Assembly (NCBI GenBank): GCA_021775835.1
Contig: JAJFHC010000254.1
Coordinates: 1 to 8,528 of the forward strand
Direction: 5' to 3'
Length of the DNA: 8,528 nt
Origin: Hyphomicrobiales bacterium
GTDB lineage: Bacteria > Pseudomonadota > Alphaproteobacteria > Rhizobiales > JAJFHC01
Shown here piece after piece: positions 1 through 5,900 of this stretch (the first letter of the stretch is position 1; each line of letters opens with the position of its first letter). The position numbers were made by a program, and so were the translations under genes. The notes under the pieces were generated by a model, which was not told where the DNA came from, made no database searches, and saw only the letters and a list, made by a program, of their open reading frames with translations.

Positions 1-1
1 T

Positions 2-538
2 CTGCCCAGTCGCCATGATCGGGGCTGGATCATCAGGCTCGGCGGCATGTTCTCGAAACACAGCCACCCGCCGGCCAAGAAATTCAACCCTGGCCAGAAA
101 TTGATCTTCTGGATCGTCATTCTGGGCGGCCTGTCGTTGAGCCTTTCGGGTATCGCCCTGATGTTCCCGTTTGAATACGCGATGTTCGGCAAGACATTTG
201 AAATCGTCAACATGTTCGGTTTCAAACTTCCCACTGAGTTGACGGCCATGCAGGAAATGCAACTGAGTCAGTTGTGGCACTCGATTGTCGGGTTGATCCT
301 GATGGTGGTCATCGTCGCCCATATCTATATCGGAACGATCGGTATGGAAGGCGCGTTTGACGCAATGGGTTCCGGCGAAGTCGACGCCAACTGGGCACGG
401 GAACATCATTCGATCTGGATGGACAAAATTGCCCCGGCGAAAGCCACGTCGCCGCCTGCCGCCGCGACACCCAAGGATCCGGATGCCACCGGCGGAGACG
501 CCGGCGCGACCGGTACCCAAGCCCAACCTGCGGAATAG
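2..538 (+). CDS. fdoI: Formate dehydrogenase gamma subunit, cytochrome b556 (5' truncated)
   Basis: This is the C-terminal part of the membrane cytochrome b subunit of respiratory formate dehydrogenase, which passes electrons from the iron-sulfur beta subunit to the quinone pool. The frame is open to the left edge: codons before the ATG at 47 read DRGWIIRLGG and fit the family, so the true start lies outside the window. Visible are the family signature HPPAKKFNPGQKLIFW, a membrane helix (LIFWIVILGGLSLSLSGIAL) and a second helix with two histidines 14 residues apart (LWH...VAH). That spacing matches His155 and His169, heme ligands of E. coli FdnI. The last 35 or so residues are an Ala/Pro/Gly/Thr-rich tail with no known role. 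The symbol follows the E. coli FdnI/FdoI family; which of the two is nearer cannot be told. The downstream gene starts 16 bases after the stop. Confidence 0.93.
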   Translation: MPSRHDRGWIIRLGGMFSKHSHPPAKKFNPGQKLIFWIVILGGLSLSLSGIALMFPFEYAMFGKTFEIVNMFGFKLPTELTAMQEMQLSQLWHSIVGLILMVVIVAHIYIGTIGMEGAFDAMGSGEVDANWAREHHSIWMDKIAPAKATSPPAAATPKDPDATGGDAGATGTQAQPAE

Positions 539-554
539 TCCCGGCAAGCCGCCG

Positions 555-1898
555 ATGCGATGTCTAGCGCTCATTTTCATGGCCCTCGTTATGAGCTTGA
601 GTGCCGGACAGGCTGGCGATCTCAAGGGCCATGGCGGACCGATCAAGGCGGTCGAAATCTCCCCCGATGGCACAATGGTGTTGTCGGGAAGTTTCGATTA
701 CTCGGGCATATCATGGGATATTTCCAGTGGTCAGCCAAAGCTCCTGCAGCGACTCATAGGACATGATGCAGCCGTCAACGCCGTGACTTTCACTCCTGAC
801 GGGTTGCACGCCGTGACCGGAAGCGATGACGGAACCGTGGGGTTCTGGAACATCCGAACCGGCAAGCTGATCCATCGGTTTACGGGTCATGAGGGCAAAG
901 TCGTCGACGTGTCCGTTTCTCCCGATGGCCGGATTGCGGCATCGGCCGCTTGGGACCGGACGGTAGGGATCTGGAAGCTGTCCGAACCCTATGATGGGGC
1001 CCGTCTCAAGGGGCACACGAACAACGTCAACACCGTCGCCTTTTCACAGAACGGAGAGGTTCTCTTCTCAGGTGGCTATGACGGCACCATTCGCAGTTGG
1101 GATGTGGCCGGCCAGGCTCCGATAAGGACAATTCTGCGTTATGGCTGGGGCGTCAACACGCTGGAGGTTTTGCAGGCCAACAACCGGCTCGTGTTTGGCG
1201 CGCTCGATGGCGCCGTGAAGGAGCTTAACGTCAAAACCGGTGAGATAGAAAAGGATCTGGGCGCACATGAAGGACCGGTTCTTTCAAGTGCTGTATCCCG
1301 GGACAAGAAATCGGTGGCGACCGGTGGCGGAGACGGGCGCATCAACGTCTGGTCGGTGGCTGACTGGCGGGTCAAGTTCTCGTTCGACAATCCGGTCGGC
1401 CCGGTCTGGGCACTTGATTTTCTGAACGATGGCAAGTCGATGTACTTCGCCGGGCTGGATGACGTCGCTTTCCTCTGGCAGATGGAACCCGCAAAACCGT
1501 TCGAACCGGCCAGAGGCAAATTTCCGAGACGGTTCCAGGTTGGAGGTGATGTCGAACTCGGGGAACGTCAGTTCGCGCGTAAATGCAGCATTTGCCATAC
1601 GCTGACACCAGACGGTGCCAACCGTGCGGGCCCGACCCTGTACCTTCTGTTTGGCCGCCGCGCCGGTACCATCCCGGGTTATGCCTATTCGAAGGCCCTG
1701 ACTAGTTCGACAATAGTATGGAATGCAAAAACAATCAGTGAGTTGTTCACCCAGGGGCCCGAACACTACACACCAGGCACAAAGATGCCACTTCAACGCA
1801 TCAAGAACGCCGAGATCAGAAATGCGTTGATTGCGTATCTCGAACGGGCCACAAAAGGTGATAAACTGGAATCGTCCACAGCACAGGGCGTGCAGTAG
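555..1898 (+). CDS. Exported WD40 beta-propeller fused to class I cytochrome c
   Basis: Predicted 447-residue periplasmic protein. Residues 1-20 form a signal peptide, with likely cleavage after AGQA. Residues 24-309 hold seven WD40-like repeats; clear GH...WD/WN/WK/WS pairs start near residues 25, 69, 111, 153 and 237, and weaker blades near 196 and 279, enough for a closed seven-bladed propeller. After a linker, residues 330-433 are a class I cytochrome c: heme-attachment motif CSICH (Cys344, Cys347, His348), a GP/YAYSKAL region, and TPGTKMP with Met411 as the likely sixth heme ligand. The frame is open upstream to 357, but the ATG at 555 is chosen because it gives the signal peptide and clears the preceding gene; no good Shine-Dalgarno is visible, so translation may be coupled. 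Position after formate dehydrogenase suggests a periplasmic redox or scaffold role (inference). The partner is unknown. Confidence 0.9.
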   Translation: MRCLALIFMALVMSLSAGQAGDLKGHGGPIKAVEISPDGTMVLSGSFDYSGISWDISSGQPKLLQRLIGHDAAVNAVTFTPDGLHAVTGSDDGTVGFWNIRTGKLIHRFTGHEGKVVDVSVSPDGRIAASAAWDRTVGIWKLSEPYDGARLKGHTNNVNTVAFSQNGEVLFSGGYDGTIRSWDVAGQAPIRTILRYGWGVNTLEVLQANNRLVFGALDGAVKELNVKTGEIEKDLGAHEGPVLSSAVSRDKKSVATGGGDGRINVWSVADWRVKFSFDNPVGPVWALDFLNDGKSMYFAGLDDVAFLWQMEPAKPFEPARGKFPRRFQVGGDVELGERQFARKCSICHTLTPDGANRAGPTLYLLFGRRAGTIPGYAYSKALTSSTIVWNAKTISELFTQGPEHYTPGTKMPLQRIKNAEIRNALIAYLERATKGDKLESSTAQGVQ

Positions 1899-1902
1899 GA
1901 TA

Positions 1903-1913
1903 ATTGGGAGAAT
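1903..1913 (+). promoter_or_regulatory. Ribosome binding site of the 42-residue membrane peptide
   Basis: ATTGGGAGAAT, with GGGAG at 1906-1910, lies 6 bases before the ATG at 1917. It supports that ATG over the one at 1912, which hits TGA after two codons. The same 11 bases occur before the DUF6494 gene. Confidence 0.7.
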
Positions 1914-1916
1914 GAC

Positions 1917-2045
1917 ATGAAGGCATTTCTGGCAAGCCTCGTTATGATTGGTGTTATCGTCGTTGTTGCCAACGCCGGCCTTCAACAGCTCAACATGTCG
2001 GCGCAAGACGTCTACTCGTCCGATAGCGGCTCGGTCAGGCACTGA
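1917..2045 (+). CDS. 42-residue single-span membrane peptide
   Basis: A short gene between the WD40-cytochrome c gene and the serine protease gene. The product begins MKAFLASLVMIGVIVVVANA, a hydrophobic helix from about residue 4 to 19 that could be a signal anchor or signal peptide. It is followed by a polar 22-residue tail (QQLNMSAQDVYSS...) likely on the periplasmic side. A strong GGGAG site stands 6 bases before the start. It ends 9 bases before the protease GTG start and begins 18 bases after the cytochrome stop, so it sits in the operon. Function is unknown; it could be a small partner of the protease or of the dehydrogenase membrane complex (inference). Confidence rests on the ribosome binding site, hydrophobic profile and spacing. 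Confidence 0.72.
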   Translation: MKAFLASLVMIGVIVVVANAGLQQLNMSAQDVYSSDSGSVRH

Positions 2046-2054
2046 CCGCTCACC

Positions 2055-3035
2055 GTGTCAATCGCCAGATCCGCAGTCCTTGGACTGATCCTTCTCGCCA
2101 TCGCATCCGGTCTGGATGTCAGCGCGGCCAAATCGCCCGTGGACGAACGTGCCCGGACAATCGCCGATACCTTGCCCTCAATCGTGTCCGTGTTGCCGAA
2201 GTGGTCGGCAGACACCAAGCGTCCGGCTGAACCGGAAGGTGCCGGCGTCGCAATAGCCGACGGCCAGACCATCGTGACCGCCAGCCACGTTCTCGGGCGG
2301 GCCAAAACAGTGCAGGTCCGCACACTGGACGGAGAGGTCGTCGACGCCCGCATATTGGCGCGAGATCCGTTCACAGATATCGCCCTCCTCACCATCGACC
2401 GAAAGCTGCCGACCCTGAAGTTTGCCGGAGATGCCGTCATCGGTCAGCCTGTCTGTGCCTTGGGGCATCCGTTTGGATTCGGGCTGTCGGTGAGTTGCGG
2501 AATCGTATCAGGCATTCACAAGGCCGGTGCCGGGTTTAATGCAATTGAAGATTTCGTCCAAACCGATGCGGCGATCAATCCCGGGATGTCCGGCGGTGCC
2601 CTGATCGATTCGAATGGCGCCCTTGTCGGGCTTGTCTCGGCAATATTCACAGGCAGCGCCGACGGTAATCTGGGCGTCAATTTTGCTGTATCCGCACCAC
2701 TCCTGCAGCGGGTTGTGGCAGACCTTGCGGCCCACGGCCGCGTCCGGCGCATAAAGATGGGCCTTCGTCTCGGTCCCGCCATTCGAAAAGGTGAGGTTGG
2801 ACGGCTTGCAGCGCGCGTGCTGAACGTGAAAGCTGGATCTTACGGCGAACAGGCAGGCCTCATGAAAGACGACCTGATTCTGCGAGCCATGGGGAGAAGA
2901 ATCCATAAACCGGCTGACTTTACATCCGTGATTGGACGATTGAGGGCGGGGGACCAGCTTGATATGGATATCACGCGTGCAGGCACGCCAATGACGCTGT
3001 CGGTCAGGTTCGACCCGCCGACCTCGGCACAGTAA
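2055..3035 (+). CDS. HtrA/DegP-type periplasmic serine protease with PDZ domain
   Basis: A 326-residue S1C-family protease. Residues 1-24 are a signal peptide (hydrophobic core AVLGLILLAIASGL, cleavage near VSA). The trypsin-like domain spans about 55-225 with a complete catalytic triad: His78 in TASHVL, Asp108 in DPFTDIALL, Ser179 in NPGMSGGAL. Usual S1C proteins have GNSGG there; this one has GMSGG. Cys134 and Cys148 flank the GHPFGFGLSVS loop and could form a disulfide in the periplasm. One PDZ domain follows, about 232-320 (GLRLGPAI...AGLMKDDLILRAMG). The GTG at 2055 is the only sensible start before the signal peptide; it has no clear Shine-Dalgarno and lies 9 bases after the previous stop, so translation is probably coupled. 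Likely role is cleavage or quality control of exported proteins, perhaps those of the formate dehydrogenase locus (inference). One PDZ instead of two makes it DegS-like in layout. Confidence 0.9.
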   Translation: MSIARSAVLGLILLAIASGLDVSAAKSPVDERARTIADTLPSIVSVLPKWSADTKRPAEPEGAGVAIADGQTIVTASHVLGRAKTVQVRTLDGEVVDARILARDPFTDIALLTIDRKLPTLKFAGDAVIGQPVCALGHPFGFGLSVSCGIVSGIHKAGAGFNAIEDFVQTDAAINPGMSGGALIDSNGALVGLVSAIFTGSADGNLGVNFAVSAPLLQRVVADLAAHGRVRRIKMGLRLGPAIRKGEVGRLAARVLNVKAGSYGEQAGLMKDDLILRAMGRRIHKPADFTSVIGRLRAGDQLDMDITRAGTPMTLSVRFDPPTSAQ

Positions 3036-3052
3036 ATGTCACTTAACACACG

Positions 3053-3063
3053 ATTGGGAGAAT
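3053..3063 (+). promoter_or_regulatory. Ribosome binding site of the DUF6494 gene
   Basis: ATTGGGAGAAT, with GGGAG at 3056-3060, lies 7 bases before the ATG at 3068. This spacing favours ATG 3068 over the in-frame TTG at 3065. It is identical over 11 bases to the site before the 42-residue peptide gene. Confidence 0.7.
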
Positions 3064-3067
3064 TTTG

Positions 3068-3259
3068 ATGGACGACGAAAAATTCAACATGTCGATGCGC
3101 AAGTTCCTGAAGCAGGTGGGCGTAACCTCACAACAACAGATTGAAAGTGCTGTGAGGAACTCCGGACGCAGCGAAGGCTCCGTCAAGGTCAGGGTTGTTC
3201 TGACCGCGGAAGGCCTGGACCTTGATCATGTGGTGGAAGGTGAGATCGATATGTCCTGA
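3068..3259 (+). CDS. DUF6494 family small cytoplasmic protein
   Basis: A 63-residue soluble protein with no signal or membrane segment. The N-terminal half (FNMSMRKFLKQVGVTSQQQIE) resembles the conserved pattern I associate with DUF6494 (MN-E--FNM--RKFLK-VGVTSQ-EIE), and the end (GLDLDHVVEGEIDM) matches that family's closing strand. The predicted shape is a helical first half followed by two beta strands. The family has no known function. ATG 3068 is preferred on ribosome-binding-site spacing; a TTG one codon earlier is possible. It starts 32 bases after the protease stop and is the first of four cytoplasmic conserved unknowns in a row, which often travel together beside formate dehydrogenase genes in alphaproteobacteria (family knowledge from memory). 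Confidence 0.82.
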   Translation: MDDEKFNMSMRKFLKQVGVTSQQQIESAVRNSGRSEGSVKVRVVLTAEGLDLDHVVEGEIDMS

Positions 3260-3287
3260 CCGGCGGGTCTGATCTGAGGCGATATCC

Positions 3288-4046
3288 ATGCACATGCCCG
3301 ACCCGACTTTTCCGCCCTTGCTCACCGGCCATCCGATCAAGGGTGCCGTCAAGGCATATGAAACGGCTCAGACCCTGGCCATGAAAGGCGAGGCCGGGGC
3401 AGGGGATGTGTTCTGGGCGCGATCGACCGATATCCTCGACATCGCGGTGGTGCTTGAACCGGAAGTTGACAGGTCACAAGCCATCCAGATGATGTTCGCC
3501 GCGATGGTAGCGTTTGGCGACAGCCTGGGTGCCATCGGACCGCCGGAGTTGGGCCTTTACTACGTCTGGCCCGGTGGCCTTCTGGTCAATGGGGCGACAG
3601 CCGGCCAGGTTCGCGTGGCATTGCCTGATGCCTGTCGCCAGGGCGGCACGCCGGACTGGATGGTGATTGGAATCACGGTCAATCTCCGGGTCGGCAACCA
3701 GGATGTCGAACCGGGCGACGACGCCCGCAACACAAACCTGCTTGAGGAAGGCTGCGGTGACATTACCCGCACCCAGCTTGTGGAATCCCTGTGCCGGCAC
3801 TTCCTGGTCTGGATCAACACGTGGGAGCACGAAGGTTTCAAGCCAATTCACGAGATCTGGGTAGGACGCTGCACCGAATTGTCCGACCAATTGGATTTCA
3901 CACTTGGTGAACAGCGTCATCGCGGAACGTTTGTCGGGCTGGATGAGAGCGGTGATCTCCTGATGCGGCCCGAGGGTGGCGATAGCGTGGTCTCCATATC
4001 GGTTCTCGACTGCGTCGACTATGCAACGGCGAGCGCCGACCAATGA
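3288..4046 (+). CDS. Biotin/lipoate ligase-like protein with C-terminal DUF4444 domain
   Basis: A 252-residue soluble protein. Residues 15-180 follow the biotin/lipoate protein ligase fold: GAGDVFWARSTDILDIAVVLEPE aligns with the GRGR...W...LYLS region of BirA, YVWPGGLLVNGATAGQ (91-107) with the KWPND...KLAGI region, and PDWMVIGITVNLR (122-134) with the ligase strand IVIGAGIN. Residues about 211-245 (HRGTFVGLDESGDLLMRP) resemble the small SH3-like C-terminal domain of BirA and correspond to DUF4444. The two BirA lysines expected near here (Lys172 of KWPND, Lys183 of KLAG) are replaced by Val93 and Thr104, and the GRGRRGR loop is degenerate, so ordinary ligase activity is doubtful. A TGAGG site (3275-3279) stands 8 bases before ATG 3288; ATG 3294 is an alternative. 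The stop overlaps the next start (ATGA). Substrate is unknown. Confidence 0.85.
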   Translation: MHMPDPTFPPLLTGHPIKGAVKAYETAQTLAMKGEAGAGDVFWARSTDILDIAVVLEPEVDRSQAIQMMFAAMVAFGDSLGAIGPPELGLYYVWPGGLLVNGATAGQVRVALPDACRQGGTPDWMVIGITVNLRVGNQDVEPGDDARNTNLLEEGCGDITRTQLVESLCRHFLVWINTWEHEGFKPIHEIWVGRCTELSDQLDFTLGEQRHRGTFVGLDESGDLLMRPEGGDSVVSISVLDCVDYATASADQ

Positions 4047-4525
4047 AGTTCCTGCGGGTCATACGGTTTGACGGGTCTGATGATCACGTCTTCGAAACCG
4101 CAGCACGGCCCGATGAGTGGGCTTTGCCCGGCGGCTTTGAGTTTGCCGGCATCGAAGCAGGGCAGATCACCGGCAAGACACGGCAGGCCTTCGCAAATGG
4201 ATTTCTGGGCCTTCCGTCATTCGGCCGATCGACCTTCGCCACCATTTCGGAAATGACGCAGGACGACTACGACGGCGCGATTAAAGTGTTGAGTCAGCAG
4301 TTGGTCGATTTCTACCGCGCGCCATCAGAAGACGAAGCCAGGTCGGCGGCACGATCCGAGGTCGACTTCGTGATCGACCTGTGCGCACAGGAGCCTATAA
4401 ACACAGTGTTCACGCTCCGGCGCGTCCTCGACGATGGCGAGATCCGCGAAGAATTCCGGATCATTACCCCGCCGTCCGAACCCCTTCACGCCAAAGTATG
4501 GCAGGTGGTTGAAGACGATGCATGA
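4043..4525 (+). CDS. DUF6505 family protein
   Basis: A 160-residue cytoplasmic protein starting MKFLRVIRFDGSDDHVFE, with the run DEWALPGGFEF and then TRQAFANGFLGLPSFGRSTFATISE. I recognise the pattern as DUF6505, a family of unknown function found beside formate dehydrogenase genes in alphaproteobacteria. No catalytic motif, metal-binding cysteine set, signal peptide or membrane segment is visible; there is a single cysteine. The middle (residues 70-95) is predicted helical and the rest mixed alpha/beta. The start overlaps the previous stop by 4 bases and its own 3' end overlaps the next start by 8, so the three genes are probably translationally coupled and made in linked amounts, which would fit a complex (inference). 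Confidence 0.82.
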   Translation: MKFLRVIRFDGSDDHVFETAARPDEWALPGGFEFAGIEAGQITGKTRQAFANGFLGLPSFGRSTFATISEMTQDDYDGAIKVLSQQLVDFYRAPSEDEARSAARSEVDFVIDLCAQEPINTVFTLRRVLDDGEIREEFRIITPPSEPLHAKVWQVVEDDA

Positions 4526-5531
4526 TTTCTGGAAGTCCTCTGGTTTTCACCTTCTCGAACTGGATGATGCTGGTCGCCTTTCGCTCACGGCAGATTACCT
4601 GCGGGCCTACTACACCCGGCCCGAGGTTCATCCGGTTGAAGAATCCTGTGCAGAAGAGATTGCCTTGCATGACGCTCTCATGGCGAATCCGTTCATGGAG
4701 GTGTCTGCCGAACGGGTCGCGTTGCTCGCGGATGAAGACGCCCGCGACGTCTATCGGATTGTGCTCGGGTTTCGCGACAGGCTCGTGGACGCTGGCACCC
4801 TGGAAGCAGCCTATCTTGAACTGATCCGGTCCACGAGTGTCACCGTGCCTCCGGTTTTCCTGGACCAGATGGTGCACGCGATCCTACGCAACTGCCTGAC
4901 CCGGGTTACCGATCCAATCCGCGTTCGTGCTGCTGAAATCCTCTTCCGCGACCAGAACGTGAGCACCGATGACGGCCGGATCATGTTGGCCGATGACGAG
5001 ATTGTCGAAATGCATTCAGCAAACCAGGGCCTGGGCGGAATCGGCCAGTTGCTGTTGGAGAGCAATACGCCGGCGAGGACAGTCGAACTGGATGTCCTCG
5101 ATGAAGACAACAATGACATTTACTGGGACAGGAGCGACCGTTTCGACACGGTTATAGATCTGCGCTTCACCCAACCGGGCCTCGATGCCCTTGCCCGCGT
5201 TCTGGAGACATGGTTGCGTCATATGATGGGGGTCGGTGTCCGTATCCAGCCGCTGCAGCGCATCGACGATGAACGCTGGACCTGGCACATCGGGCTCGAC
5301 GGCGAGGCCACCCGTATTCTCAATGGGCTCTATCAGGGCGAGGCGATGTCCTTTGAGGACAGCCAGCAGATAATCGCGCTTTACCGGATGACGTTCGAAG
5401 ACACGGGCATGGTTGTGCCTTCAGTCGGCAACCGGCCGGTCTATCTGGGGCTTGCCAAGACCAAAGCAGGAAAGTGCAAGCTGAAGCCACAGAATCTGCT
5501 CATGAATTTGCCCGTGGTAGAGGGCGGATAG
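4518..5531 (+). CDS. DUF6352 family protein
   Basis: A 337-residue cytoplasmic protein. The N-terminus MHDFWKSSGFHLLELDD and the run YYTRPEVHPVEESCAEEIALHDALM (residues 31-55) match what I recall of DUF6352. The first half (to about 150) is mainly helical; the segment QGLGGIGQLLLESNTPARTVELDVLDEDN (170-198) precedes DRSDRFDTVIDLRF and a mixed alpha/beta second half ending in lysine-rich KTKAGKCKLKPQNLLMNLP. No known catalytic motif was found. The frame is open to an ATG at 4434, but that extension lies wholly inside DUF6505; ATG 4518 is chosen because it gives the family N-terminus and an AGGTGG site 9 bases upstream. The 8-base overlap with DUF6505 (ATGCATGA) is typical of coupled translation. 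Function is unknown. Confidence 0.83.
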   Translation: MHDFWKSSGFHLLELDDAGRLSLTADYLRAYYTRPEVHPVEESCAEEIALHDALMANPFMEVSAERVALLADEDARDVYRIVLGFRDRLVDAGTLEAAYLELIRSTSVTVPPVFLDQMVHAILRNCLTRVTDPIRVRAAEILFRDQNVSTDDGRIMLADDEIVEMHSANQGLGGIGQLLLESNTPARTVELDVLDEDNNDIYWDRSDRFDTVIDLRFTQPGLDALARVLETWLRHMMGVGVRIQPLQRIDDERWTWHIGLDGEATRILNGLYQGEAMSFEDSQQIIALYRMTFEDTGMVVPSVGNRPVYLGLAKTKAGKCKLKPQNLLMNLPVVEGG

Positions 5532-5547
5532 ACCGAGGCGCGGACAG

Positions 5548-5847
5548 GTGGTGCAAGACGACAAAAAGCCGAACATTCTCGACCGGCCTGTGGCGCGGCT
5601 GGGGGCGATCTTGGTGATAGGCGCTTGTGTCGCGCTGCTCGGATACCACCATCGCGACGATCTCTTTCCAGCTCCCGGAACAGGCAATGCCGGCCTCAAT
5701 CCGGACTTCGTTCAGTGCCGCGACAAGCGCACAGCCGACATTGACAAAATGAAATCGGACGGGGTCATCACTTCCGCTCAGTACAATCAGTTCCTGCAAC
5801 GCGCCATGGCGTTCTGCACGACGCAGTTCCCACCTGAGGGCAAATAG
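5548..5847 (+). CDS. Small membrane-anchored protein with two exported cysteines
   Basis: A 99-residue protein that I do not recognise as a named family. A short charged N-terminus (DDKKPNILDRP) is followed by one membrane helix (residues 16-33, VARLGAILVIGACVALLG), then about 65 exported residues. The exported part carries Cys57 and Cys90 in DFVQCRDKR and RAMAFCTTQ, 33 apart and bracketing a predicted helical hairpin, well placed for a disulfide. Start is GTG at 5548 or the adjacent GTG at 5551, with GAGG at 5535-5538 as ribosome binding site. It begins 16 bases after DUF6352 and is the last gene of the run before the convergent iron-sulfur gene. It could be a membrane tether or assembly subunit for the locus (inference). 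Confidence 0.78.
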   Translation: MVQDDKKPNILDRPVARLGAILVIGACVALLGYHHRDDLFPAPGTGNAGLNPDFVQCRDKRTADIDKMKSDGVITSAQYNQFLQRAMAFCTTQFPPEGK

Positions 5848-5900
5848 CGCTGTACAGGATTGCGGCACCGGTGACGGAGATATTGACGCAGTTCTAACGG

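Noticed and set aside
357..554. Upstream extension of the WD40-cytochrome c frame to an ATG at 357
   Set aside because: It overlaps the formate dehydrogenase gamma gene almost entirely, is Pro/Arg-rich as expected for an out-of-frame reading, and would bury the signal peptide.
1284..2042. 252-codon antisense open frame on the minus strand
   Set aside because: It lies opposite the cytochrome c domain and the 42-residue peptide gene, has no recognisable domain and a composition typical of an antisense shadow.
4434..4517. Extended start for the DUF6352 gene
   Set aside because: The added 28 residues lie inside DUF6505 and do not look like the family N-terminus, which begins at ATG 4518.
5848..5900. 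Bidirectional terminator between the convergent genes
   Set aside because: Only CACCGGTG (5866-5873) is palindromic; it has no loop and no T-run, so it does not qualify as an intrinsic terminator.
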